Shown here: piece after piece, positions 45,540 to 54,815 of the stretch
Layout of the letters: every line of letters starts with the position of its first letter
How positions within the stretch are numbered: position 1 is the stretch's first letter
NCBI RefSeq assembly: GCF_026625565.1
Contig: NZ_CP112998.1
Span: 2,916,501-2,980,500, forward strand
Length of the DNA stretch: 64,000 bases
Reading direction: 5' to 3'
Source: Dyadobacter pollutisoli
GTDB taxonomy: Bacteria > Bacteroidota > Bacteroidia > Cytophagales > Spirosomataceae
The notes under the pieces: generated by a model
The model's input: only the letters and a program-made list of their open reading frames with translations
The model's database searches: none
Told to the model about the DNA's origin: nothing
Made by a program: the position numbers and the translations under genes

Positions 45540-48500
45540 TTAAAAAGTGATGTTAAAACCTGCATTGAACAGTCGCTGCTGCGGATAAACGAGCGCGTTG
45601 CCCGACGAAATCTCCGGATCGATCTCATACTTTTTTACATTATCGATCGAGAACAGGTTGCTGGCATTGACGTACACGCGAAGTCCCAGTTTTTTGAAAA
45701 TTTTCTGATCAAAATTGTATCCCAGTTCAATGTTGCGCAAACGGATGTACCTGACGTTAGTAATCCAGAAATCACTTTTCCGGAAATTAACATGGCTCGA
45801 ATTATCTTTTCTGATCGCAGGATAAGTACCAGGAATCCATTTGCTGCTTGGATCGTACGGATCTTCGCGATGCCAGCGGTCTTCCAGCATAAAATGGGGT
45901 GAAGTTCCATTGTTTTGGTAAGGTATTTTCAGCTCCCAATTGCGCTGGAAGCTTTGCAGAGACGCACCGGCAAAATCAAAAAACAATGAAAAGCCTTTGT
46001 ACGCCACACTACCATTCAATGCAAAACTCATGTATGGGTTCGCTCCTTCGGCATACCCGATCGGGCGCTCGTCGAGGTTGTTGATGATACCGTCACCATT
46101 TACATCTTTATAAATGAAGTCCCCCGGCAGCTGGGTCCTGTTACCCTGGCCGTCATTGTTGACCGTGTGGCTTTCTATTTCCTGCTGTGATTGGAACTGT
46201 CCTACCACCTGATAACCCCAGTTGATGTTTCCCCAACGATCCACAAAAGAGTCGCGGTACTCGTTATAAGAGTTTCCAAAGCGTGGTTTATAGAAATCCA
46301 GGTCACGGCGACGCGAAAGTGTTGCATTAGCGCTGATCGTATAATCAATCTGCCCTACTGAGCTTTTATAGGTCAATACGCCCTCGATACCACGGTGCGT
46401 GTCACTGTTCAGGTTCTCGTTGGGCAATGTGTAACCTACCTCGGACGGCAGCAAAACATCATAACGTGCCGCAGGAAGTCCTTCTCTTTTTCTTTCAAAA
46501 ATATCAACCTGGCCATTTAATTTTCCTTCCAGTAAACCAAAATCCAAGCCAATGTTGGTGGAAATATTGGTGATCCAGGACAATGTAGTGATCGGTAACC
46601 CTCTCGGCCTCACACCAATGTTATAGGTACCATTGAAAATCGCGCTGCCTTGCAAAAAGTTATACCCCGGCAAATAACTGAACGGTGTCACCAGGAATGC
46701 GTCATTGCTAAGCCTGTCACTACCCGTACGGCCATAAGAGGCACGGATTTTCAGATTGCTGAATACGTTTTCAAGCTTTCCTTTGAAAAAATTTTCTTCC
46801 GAAATACGCCATCCGGCCGATACGCCAGGAAAAAAACCGAAACGTTTGCCCGGCGCATACAGGAATGACCCGTCATAGCGCCCCACACCTTCGATCAGGT
46901 ATTTTTGTTTGTAACTATAATTGACCCGGCCAATATACCCTGCCCTTGCCTCGGTACTCCATTCATCGATCAGCAGATCCTGATTCGCAAATGACATTAA
47001 TGGGATATAGTTATTCGGCGGCACAGTGTGGACAACCATATAAGTATTGACATTGTCGGATTGCTCGTACGCCGCCACAGCGGATATTTCATGATCACCT
47101 AACACTTTGCTATAATTCAGCTGAAACTGTGCAAACCGGTCCACCACATTCCGTTTGCGACGTTCACGCCACGGATTTTGATTACCGCCACCGGGCACTA
47201 CATTATAGGTATCATTGGTTTTGTCATAAGAGTAAGCATCGTAGGTATATTCGAAACCGTCGAAGTCAAAATTCCGGAACTGGTACGAATAGGTACCTTT
47301 CGCTTTCAGTCCAAACGCAAAATCATATTCTGCGTAAAAGTTGCCTTTGACAACGCGGTCTATTTCGTCAATGTACCCCGTCACTTCCTTTTTGTAGGTA
47401 GCAGGGTTTACATTCACATTGTGAGTCTGGTTAATGTATTTTGGATTGTCGTTCGCATAAGGACGCTCCGTCGGCCACATGGTGAAAATACTTAGGAAAG
47501 GGTTGAAATAATCGTCCAGACCCGGTACACCTACCTGAAAACGGTCTTCGATGCGGCCACTTATCTGCGCGCCTACTTTCAGCCTTTTGGTAATATTCGA
47601 TTCAACGTTCGCCTGAATGTTGGTACGTTTGAAGCTGTAATCGCGGATAAGAGCATCCTGATTAAGGTGCCCGACGGACAGGAAATAACTTATCTTTTCG
47701 GTACCACCAGAAACGTTGGCATTCAGCGAAAACTGAGGCACATTGGGACGCATCACCATCTTGTAATAGTCAAAACTCTGGTAACCTTTTTCAGTCCCGG
47801 CTTTCCATTTGGCCAGTTCTTCCGGCGTGATAGAAGGCACCCGTCCCTGGTTCACATCCGACTCCACAAGGCCACGCATATGCTGGTAGGCACTGGCGGG
47901 CTTCGGATATCTGGTAAAGTTTTGAAGTCCATAGTAACCCGAAAGGTTGATCTTGGCCGGACCATCGCCCGCCTTACCACGTTTAGTCGTCACGAGCACA
48001 ACCCCGTTTGCAGCACGAAGGCCGTATATTGCCGCGGATGCATCTTTCAGGATCGAAATGCTTTCAATATCGTTTTGCCCGAGGTTATTGAAGTTGGCCG
48101 CATCGGAAGGAACACCGTCGATGACATACAGCGGCGTTCCAAGGTTTCGGATCTGAATGGAAGTAGCGGCACCGGGACGGGCATCGGCTTTACGTGCCGT
48201 GATACCCTGCACCCGGCCCACCAGTGCGTCTGAAGTTCCGATCGACGGAGTCCTGATCAGGTCCCTGGCCTGAATATTACTCACAGCGCCTGTCACCGCC
48301 GCCGACGATTGCGTTCCATAACCCACCACAACCACCTCGGTAAGCTCCTCACTGCTGGGAACTAATGTAACATTGAATGAGGACTGATTGCCAATAACAA
48401 TGTCCTGGGAAGTGTAGCCAATGAAGGAGAATGTCAAGGTCTGCGCCGCGTCTTCGACCGTCAGACTGAAATTACCGTCGCTGCCTGTAGTGGTACCGCG

Positions 48501-48725
48501 GCTTGTACCCTTCACAATGACGCTTACACCTGGTAACGCACCATTTTTTTCGTCGCTAACCTTTCCGGTCAGCGTTTTGTCAATTCGCAGGTTAAGGTGG
48601 ATTTCCACTGTTTTGGCGGCCATCGCTGCGTTGACCGGCGCGCGGGAAACTGCAACTCCCGTCACCAGCATGGCACAAAGAAGCCTGCAATGCCCCATCA
48701 TGGAGCTTTGTATTATTTGGTTCAT
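45540..48725 (-). CDS. SusC/RagA-family TonB-dependent transporter
   Basis: 1061 residues. After the signal region comes a carboxypeptidase-regulatory-like domain (LTGKVSDEKNGALPGVSVIV), the SusC signature (EELTEVVVVGYGTQ), a plug (GVPSDAANFNNLGQNDIESI, AANGVVLVTTKRG) and a TonB-dependent barrel ending NAGFNITF. There is no STN domain, so it is not wired to an anti-sigma factor, unlike the transporter at the right end. It imports an unknown ligand together with the SusD partner. Transcribed in the same direction as the hybrid sensor 600 bp upstream, which may control it. Confidence 0.95.
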   Translation of the reverse strand: MNQIIQSSMMGHCRLLCAMLVTGVAVSRAPVNAAMAAKTVEIHLNLRIDKTLTGKVSDEKNGALPGVSVIVKGTSRGTTTGSDGNFSLTVEDAAQTLTFSFIGYTSQDIVIGNQSSFNVTLVPSSEELTEVVVVGYGTQSSAAVTGAVSNIQARDLIRTPSIGTSDALVGRVQGITARKADARPGAATSIQIRNLGTPLYVIDGVPSDAANFNNLGQNDIESISILKDASAAIYGLRAANGVVLVTTKRGKAGDGPAKINLSGYYGLQNFTRYPKPASAYQHMRGLVESDVNQGRVPSITPEELAKWKAGTEKGYQSFDYYKMVMRPNVPQFSLNANVSGGTEKISYFLSVGHLNQDALIRDYSFKRTNIQANVESNITKRLKVGAQISGRIEDRFQVGVPGLDDYFNPFLSIFTMWPTERPYANDNPKYINQTHNVNVNPATYKKEVTGYIDEIDRVVKGNFYAEYDFAFGLKAKGTYSYQFRNFDFDGFEYTYDAYSYDKTNDTYNVVPGGGNQNPWRERRKRNVVDRFAQFQLNYSKVLGDHEISAVAAYEQSDNVNTYMVVHTVPPNNYIPLMSFANQDLLIDEWSTEARAGYIGRVNYSYKQKYLIEGVGRYDGSFLYAPGKRFGFFPGVSAGWRISEENFFKGKLENVFSNLKIRASYGRTGSDRLSNDAFLVTPFSYLPGYNFLQGSAIFNGTYNIGVRPRGLPITTLSWITNISTNIGLDFGLLEGKLNGQVDIFERKREGLPAARYDVLLPSEVGYTLPNENLNSDTHRGIEGVLTYKSSVGQIDYTISANATLSRRRDLDFYKPRFGNSYNEYRDSFVDRWGNINWGYQVVGQFQSQQEIESHTVNNDGQGNRTQLPGDFIYKDVNGDGIINNLDERPIGYAEGANPYMSFALNGSVAYKGFSLFFDFAGASLQSFQRNWELKIPYQNNGTSPHFMLEDRWHREDPYDPSSKWIPGTYPAIRKDNSSHVNFRKSDFWITNVRYIRLRNIELGYNFDQKIFKKLGLRVYVNASNLFSIDNVKKYEIDPEISSGNALVYPQQRLFNAGFNITF

Positions 48726-49326
48726 AAAAAGTTAATTGGTTAAGTGAGAAATGAAAAATGTGAGCTGCTGTCAATGCGCGTAGTAATGCCAGCCGAATGC
48801 ATCGAACGGTTTACTATACACGTTAATGATTCATCAGCGCTTTTCAGTATTCATAGGCGACCCTCCGCGATCGTGTTCATACATTCGTTATCCGTTTAGA
48901 AAGCTCATAAACCCCTTTTCAATCCTTCCTGGCCAGAGAATTCATAGAAAAAGCGGGTACTGTCCGAAACCATGCGGTTTTGTAAGCGTCATTTTGCCAT
49001 CACGCTTCTGTCAGAAGCACTTGCGGGTCTAAACTGTCTTGCGGTTTAGAGGATATCTAAAAGAAAGAATGGTTTTTTGTCTTCATCTGTTTGTTGTGAT
49101 TTGTCCATAAAATGTTAAAAACAGTCGATAAGTAGTATTTATACTATTATTTGACCAAAACTAGTACGTAGAAATCGATCGATTTTCACAATACAATTTT
49201 AAAGCAAAATAATACTAAAAACACTTCTTGATTTGATTAGTAATGACTGTATTTTGATGTTTTTTATAATTTTAAGGTCATTTTATTGAAAAATATTACC
49301 ATAAATGGCAAATAATGCTCCTTTCA
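48726..49326. other. 601-bp non-coding region upstream of susC
   Basis: AT-rich, particularly 49080-49320. A minus-strand TAGTTTTG (49156-49163) matches the -7 consensus but lies ~430 bp from susC, so a long leader would be needed. No open frame looks coding, and I could not define a hairpin leader by eye. Its size leaves room for a regulatory leader or small RNA. Confidence 0.45.
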
Positions 49327-52300
49327 TCAGGCGTCCACTTCCAGGTGATGGATCTTTTGAAATGCTCTTTTGAGTACGATTTTGATCACATCCAGCTTCA
49401 TCGGTTTCGCCATGTAATCATCCATTCCGGCATTCAGACAGTTATTTCTGTCCTCGCTCATTGCATTGGCCGTCAAGGCGACTATGTAAGGCAGGGGTCC
49501 GTACCGCTGCCTGATTATTCTTGTAGCTTCCAGGCCGTCCATTTCTGGCATTTGGACGTCCATCAATATCACATCATAAGACTTTTGTGAAAGCTTTTCC
49601 AAAACTTCTGCCCCGTGGTTGGCAATGACAATTTCATAACCCAATTTCTTTAAAACATACTCTATAAACTTCTGGTTGACCAGGTTATCCTCCGCAACCA
49701 GCAATTCGAGCGGATATTCCTTCGAGAATTTTTCATCCAGCATTTTGGTATCGACAGCTGCTTCAGAAGGATAATGCACCTGATTGGTCAAAGCGGCGTA
49801 GATGCTCTTTTCCAAATGTGATCTTTTTACCGGCTTGCTCAAAATACCCGAAAACAGCTCACGGGATTTCGCTTTTACCTCTTCTCCGGCAGAAGTCATC
49901 AGAATAACCGGACGCGGCTGCTTCTCTTTGTGGATCGCCCGTGCCAGGGAGAGGCCATCCTCTTTCGGCAAATGCATATCCGTAATGACCAGCCCAATGC
50001 TTTTATTAATGGCCAGAATACCACGGGCCTGGCTCGCCGTAGAGGCCAGTATCGGGTCAATTTTCCACTGCTGAAGATATTTTTTTAGGATGCCCAGATT
50101 GGTCTGGTTATCGTCAACCAGTAAAACCGACTTGCCTTCAAGCCCCGATAAAGCATTGGCTCCGCCCGCCTCTTCTGAGGCTTTATCACTGAATTTTGTA
50201 GAAATATAAAAATGAAATGCGGAACCCTTGCCGTACTCACTTTTCACGCTGATCTCCCCGCCCATTAAACGGATCAGCCGTTCACAGATCACCAAACCAA
50301 GCCCCGTGCCTCCATACCGGCGATTGATAGAGGAATCGACCTGTGAAAACGCTTTGAATAAATTGGACAGATTATCCTCGCGGATCCCGATCCCGGTGTC
50401 CTCCACAGCAAAGCCAACACCCATTTCACCATGAGCCGCATCTGCATATTTGGACACATGTATGTAAACCTGACCCTCTGCTGTAAATTTAAGGGCATTG
50501 TTGATCAGGTTGATCAAAACCTGCTTCAATCTCAAACTGTCGCCAATCAGGTACTCGGGCAGATCGGGATCAATGAAATAAACGAGATCGATATTTTTCC
50601 TAAACGCAGGCAATGCGAAAAGATCCATCGTTTCCTCAATGGTAAGCCGGAGCTCATATTCGCGCTCTTCCAGGTCAATCTTACCAGACTCGATTTTAGA
50701 AAAATCCAGAATGTCGTTGATCACACTCACCAGCGTTTCGCCGCAGGCGGCTATCGTCCTGGTATATTCCTCCTGCTCTTTCGTCAATTCAGTTTCTGAT
50801 AGCAATGCGGTCATGCCGATGACCCCATTCATTGGTGTCCTGATTTCATGGCTCATGGTCGCCAGGAAAATACTCTTAGCCTGATTGGCCCTCTCGGCCT
50901 CTTCCCTGGCAAGCTGTTCCTGCTCGTGCTGCTCATGCAATTCCTCTGCCTGAACCCTCAGTTCTTCGGACTGGGACTGCAATTCTTCATTCAATGACTG
51001 CAAATGTTCCGACTGGGCGTGCAGCTCCTCCGATTGTTTTTGCACAATCATCGTACGTTCTTCTACCAGTTTTTCCAGTTCCGCTTTCTGGCTGACAATG
51101 CCATTAACTCGTTGTTTGTAAAATAAATAAACGAGCAAAGCCCCTGACAGAACTGCCAATATCCGGAACCACCAGGTCGCCCAGAATGGCGGTGTAATGA
51201 TGATAGTCAGCGCATTAGGACTTACAACCCAGTCGCCTGATAGGTTTTGCGCTTTGACTTTAAAAAAATACTCCCCGGGAGGCAGGTTGGTGTAGACTGC
51301 GGTATTTTCTACCCCCGGATAATTCCAGTCTTTGTCAAAATTTTCGAGAAAGTATGCATAATTCTTTTGGGACGACGTAAAATCCAGTGCCGAGTAATCG
51401 AAGGATATAAAGGACTGATTATAAGGAAGTGTGATCGACGTCGTCTCCGAAATATCATGGGGCAATAATGTCACCTGCGCTCCGGTTTTTGTCCTCATCA
51501 CTTCCTTATTATTGACCCTGAAATTGGTGATGACAATCGGGTAAGTCGTCGCATCGGCATGGACTCCGGCAGGATCGAACTTGTTGAACCCATTAACACC
51601 GCCGAAGTATAATTTACCTTCATGATCCCGAAAGGCCGATTTTTGTTTAAACTCCCGGCCCTGCAGCCCATACTCTATCGAATAATTTTTAAATTTTTCA
51701 GTTTTGGGATCGAGCATGGCAAGTCCCGCTATCGTACCGATCCAGAGCATTCCCTGGTTATCTTCGACAATGGCTTCTGTGACATTGCTGATCAGCCCAT
51801 GTTCTGTCGTGTACTTTTTAAAAATACCCGTTCGCGGATCGAAACGGATCAGTCCTTTGATGGTACAAAGCCACAATATCCCTTGCCGGTCCTCAGTGAG
51901 GCTATGGATCGCACTGGATTGCCGTCCGTTGCCAGAAAACCGGTACACGGCGAATTGATCAGTCTTCTGGTCATAGCGGTTTAGCTCTCCGGTACTTGTA
52001 CCCACCCATAGGTTTCCTTTACGGTCGGTTAACAAACAATTGACAGTATTATCGGAAAGGGTTCCCGCCTTGCCGGGAACGTTCATATAATGTTCAAAAA
52101 CCTTCTTTTCCGGGTCGTAGGCATCTATTCCGTCTCCATAGGTGCTGAGCCATATCCTTTTGTCAGGTGTTTTGGCGATTGCGTATACGTTGTCGCTCTG
52201 CAAGCTATTGGCCACGCCCGCCTGATGTTTGAAGACCTTAAACTGTCCCGTTTTTGGATCAAACACATTCACACCTTCCCCCCAAGTTCCTATCCAAAGC

Positions 52301-53589
52301 TTATGCTCATCGTCGCTCACAATGGCGAGAACAAAATCACCCGAAATTCCGGTACCCGATTTTTGCTGTCGGTAAGCCTTAAACTTAGAAGTAACCGGAT
52401 CGTATAAATTCAAGCCTCCACCATCGGTACCGATCCAAAGCTTTTTATCCTCGTCTTCAAAAAAACATAGGACAAAATTGTGCGAAAGGCTGCCCGCAGA
52501 GGCATCGTGCCGATAATGCTCGAAACCATTGCTGCTTTTATAAGTGCTGGTCCCGGCACTGTATATCCCCAGCCACAAGTTGTTTTCACGGTCCTTGTAA
52601 ATGCAGTCTACCGAATTTCCTCCAATGCTGCTCGGGTCAACTTCGTCGTAGGCGTGCACAGCAAATGTCCACTTTTCTGTATCCAGAATGTTGAGTCCCC
52701 CGTTTTCTGTTCCCGCCCAAATGTCCCCCTCATTCTCGTTGATGCTGGTGACACTATTATTCGATATCGATGCAGGATTAGCGGGGTCATTTTTGAACCG
52801 GCGAAATGTCCCGTCATTTTTCTGGTACAAACTGAGTCCACCCCGGTAGCTGCCGATCCACATCCTGCCTTTGCTGTCCTGATAAATACACCGGACATCA
52901 TTTGCAGGGTGGTGGTTTTCTTTTTCCTCGGCAGGAATCAATCTGCTGAACAGGCCGGTTTTGCGGTCCAGCAGGTCAAGACCCTGTGAGGTACCTACCC
53001 ACATATTGTTTTCCCGGTCACAAAAAACGGCGTATACATTGTCGCTGCTAATGCTTTTCTGATTTTTGGTATTAAACTTATAATGAGTGGCCGCAACCCT
53101 TTCGCTGGTGTCGAACACATCCAGGCCCGCAGTGGTTGCGACCCACAATTTGCCATTTTTGTCAAAAACAATGCGATGGATCAAGTTACCGGCAATGCTT
53201 TTTTCATTTTTCTCGTCATGCATATAAGTCTGAAAAGTGCCCCTGTCCCGGTCCAGCATATTAAGCCCTCCACCGGCGGTTCCAATCCAGAGATTTCCCG
53301 ACTTGTCCTCCGCAAGGCTCATAACCACGTCATTGCTCAGGCTACCTGCGTCCTTTTCATTATTCTTATACACTTTGAACTCATGTCCGTCGTACCGGTT
53401 CAGTCCCCCATTGGTCCCGATCCAAATGAAGCCTTTTCTATCCTGAAAAACGCAGTTTACGTCGTTATTCAGCAGCCCGTTTTCAACGGAAAGACGTTTG
53501 AAATGAATCGGTTTGTTTTGGGCGGTCGCGGCTAATGAGGTTACCCACAGCGCCGAAATAGATAAAAAACAATAAAGAATAAACTTCAT
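49327..53589 (-). CDS. Hybrid two-component sensor with two receivers (PUL-type)
   Basis: 1420 residues. Signal peptide and about 14 Reg_prop-type repeats (WIGTNGGLNRYDGHEFKVYK, WVGTSTGELNRYDQKTDQF) form two propellers. Then a Y_Y_Y domain (LENFDKDWNYPGVENTAVYT), a membrane helix (~795-815) and a long coiled coil of near-heptads (HLQSLNEELQSQSEELRVQA). The kinase core follows: HisKA (ATMSHEIRTPMNGVIGM), HATPase (DTGIGI, YGGTGLGLVICERL), receiver 1 (GLVITDMHLPKEDGLSLA) and receiver 2 (DVILMDVQMPEMDGLEAT). No DNA-binding domain. Proximity to the SusCD operon suggests that it senses the same ligand, with output through another regulator. Confidence 0.93.
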   Translation of the reverse strand: MKFILYCFLSISALWVTSLAATAQNKPIHFKRLSVENGLLNNDVNCVFQDRKGFIWIGTNGGLNRYDGHEFKVYKNNEKDAGSLSNDVVMSLAEDKSGNLWIGTAGGGLNMLDRDRGTFQTYMHDEKNEKSIAGNLIHRIVFDKNGKLWVATTAGLDVFDTSERVAATHYKFNTKNQKSISSDNVYAVFCDRENNMWVGTSQGLDLLDRKTGLFSRLIPAEEKENHHPANDVRCIYQDSKGRMWIGSYRGGLSLYQKNDGTFRRFKNDPANPASISNNSVTSINENEGDIWAGTENGGLNILDTEKWTFAVHAYDEVDPSSIGGNSVDCIYKDRENNLWLGIYSAGTSTYKSSNGFEHYRHDASAGSLSHNFVLCFFEDEDKKLWIGTDGGGLNLYDPVTSKFKAYRQQKSGTGISGDFVLAIVSDDEHKLWIGTWGEGVNVFDPKTGQFKVFKHQAGVANSLQSDNVYAIAKTPDKRIWLSTYGDGIDAYDPEKKVFEHYMNVPGKAGTLSDNTVNCLLTDRKGNLWVGTSTGELNRYDQKTDQFAVYRFSGNGRQSSAIHSLTEDRQGILWLCTIKGLIRFDPRTGIFKKYTTEHGLISNVTEAIVEDNQGMLWIGTIAGLAMLDPKTEKFKNYSIEYGLQGREFKQKSAFRDHEGKLYFGGVNGFNKFDPAGVHADATTYPIVITNFRVNNKEVMRTKTGAQVTLLPHDISETTSITLPYNQSFISFDYSALDFTSSQKNYAYFLENFDKDWNYPGVENTAVYTNLPPGEYFFKVKAQNLSGDWVVSPNALTIIITPPFWATWWFRILAVLSGALLVYLFYKQRVNGIVSQKAELEKLVEERTMIVQKQSEELHAQSEHLQSLNEELQSQSEELRVQAEELHEQHEQEQLAREEAERANQAKSIFLATMSHEIRTPMNGVIGMTALLSETELTKEQEEYTRTIAACGETLVSVINDILDFSKIESGKIDLEEREYELRLTIEETMDLFALPAFRKNIDLVYFIDPDLPEYLIGDSLRLKQVLINLINNALKFTAEGQVYIHVSKYADAAHGEMGVGFAVEDTGIGIREDNLSNLFKAFSQVDSSINRRYGGTGLGLVICERLIRLMGGEISVKSEYGKGSAFHFYISTKFSDKASEEAGGANALSGLEGKSVLLVDDNQTNLGILKKYLQQWKIDPILASTASQARGILAINKSIGLVITDMHLPKEDGLSLARAIHKEKQPRPVILMTSAGEEVKAKSRELFSGILSKPVKRSHLEKSIYAALTNQVHYPSEAAVDTKMLDEKFSKEYPLELLVAEDNLVNQKFIEYVLKKLGYEIVIANHGAEVLEKLSQKSYDVILMDVQMPEMDGLEATRIIRQRYGPLPYIVALTANAMSEDRNNCLNAGMDDYMAKPMKLDVIKIVLKRAFQKIHHLEVDA

Positions 53590-53787
53590 ATGTCGCTTCG
53601 GGGACGTAATATTAATTCGCGAATTTATGCAGAGTAATATACGAATTATTACACAGGCAATACTATTTCCCTAGCAGCATTTTTGAATAACCGTTCACGA
53701 ACTGGCTGCGATTATCTTATCGCTTTCGGGAGCAAAAAGCCACCTTTGTACCAATACGGTACTATTGGCCATTTATAAAAAATCACA

Positions 53788-54732
53788 TTGGAAAACTTGC
53801 TCAGCATTGGCACAAATGCCTTGAAAAAAGCCGCGTTAAACGAAGGCGCGAAGGAATACATACTGGACAATCCGGTGCTATTTAAAACCTTGAAACGGGC
53901 GGCAGACCGGTACATTGGCGGGGAAACGCTGGAAGAAGCAGCGATCAAGGTTGCTAAGGAAAATCAGAACGGGTTTAAATGCTCACTGGAATTTATCGGT
54001 GAAAGTACCAGGACGGAAAATGAGGCCCGCGACGCAACCGACGAGTTTGTCACAATTTGCAGAAAAATACATTCAGCAGGCCTGCATTCAACCGTTTCAC
54101 TGGACTTGTCTCACATTGGTCTTGCTATTTCAAAGGATTTATGCCTGCATCATTTAAACCTGATTTGCACCGAGGCTTCTGCCGCCGGAATTGAGGTAAT
54201 TATCAGTGCAGAAGGCACAGAACGCACCGATGCGATTCTGGATAGTTATTTTGAAATCTCCAAAACCCATAGCAACATTGCCATCACATTGCAAGCCTAC
54301 CTGCACCGAACGCAGGATGATTTTCAGGAAGTAATCAAACGAAATGGTCGGATCAGGATCGTGAAGGGCGCATTTGAAACTCCAAACGGGCTTTCACTAT
54401 CCAGAGGAGAGCAGCTCGACGACGTATACCTGAATTTTATAGATCAACTGCTATCCCGCAAGCACAAATGTTCCATTGCAACGCACCACGGCACGATCCA
54501 GCAAAGGGCAAAAAAACTGGTTGACCTATATCAGCCTGACAAAGATCTGTATGAATTCGAGAGCCTTTACGGAATCCGTACTCAGCAGCTTCTGGATCTG
54601 AAAGCCGAAGGTTATGCCACGAAGCTGTATTTTGTGTACGGCAAGGAATGGTATCTCTACTTATGCAACCGCATCGCCGAATATCCATTGAATATCTTCC
54701 TGGCGCTGGAAGACATCGTCGGCACAAATTGA
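53788..54732 (+). CDS. Proline-dehydrogenase-like TIM-barrel protein with altered arginine motif
   Basis: 314 residues from a TTG; no ATG is available in frame before the conserved region. RAADRYIGGETLEEAAIKVA, CSLEFIGESTRTENEARDAT, GLHSTVSLDLSHIGL and YEFESLYGIRTQQLLDLKAE follow the pattern of short monofunctional PRODH enzymes (FAD-dependent oxidation of proline to pyrroline-5-carboxylate). The helix that normally reads RRLAE and binds the proline carboxylate reads YLCNRIAEYPLN, with Asn in place of the first Arg. This may alter substrate or activity. It ends at a shared bidirectional terminator. Confidence 0.75.
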   Translation: MENLLSIGTNALKKAALNEGAKEYILDNPVLFKTLKRAADRYIGGETLEEAAIKVAKENQNGFKCSLEFIGESTRTENEARDATDEFVTICRKIHSAGLHSTVSLDLSHIGLAISKDLCLHHLNLICTEASAAGIEVIISAEGTERTDAILDSYFEISKTHSNIAITLQAYLHRTQDDFQEVIKRNGRIRIVKGAFETPNGLSLSRGEQLDDVYLNFIDQLLSRKHKCSIATHHGTIQQRAKKLVDLYQPDKDLYEFESLYGIRTQQLLDLKAEGYATKLYFVYGKEWYLYLCNRIAEYPLNIFLALEDIVGTN

Positions 54733-54752
54733 CTGAATTGAATATCACATTC

Positions 54753-54797
54753 AACACAAAAAAGGTAAGGGAGTTGTCCCTTAACCTTTTTTGTGTT
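54753..54797. terminator. Bidirectional terminator
   Basis: AACACAAAAAAGG with AAGGGA pairs with TCCCTT and ACCTTTTTTGTGTT around a GTTG loop (one unpaired A). A/T runs on both sides serve the convergent genes ending at 54732 and 54816. Confidence 0.88.
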
Positions 54798-54815
54798 TAT
54801 ACAGAGTTTTACAGC

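Noticed and set aside
47129..47495. Several plus-strand frames within susC
   Set aside because: They lie wholly inside a well-supported SusC gene on the other strand and have no recognisable motifs; antisense shadows.
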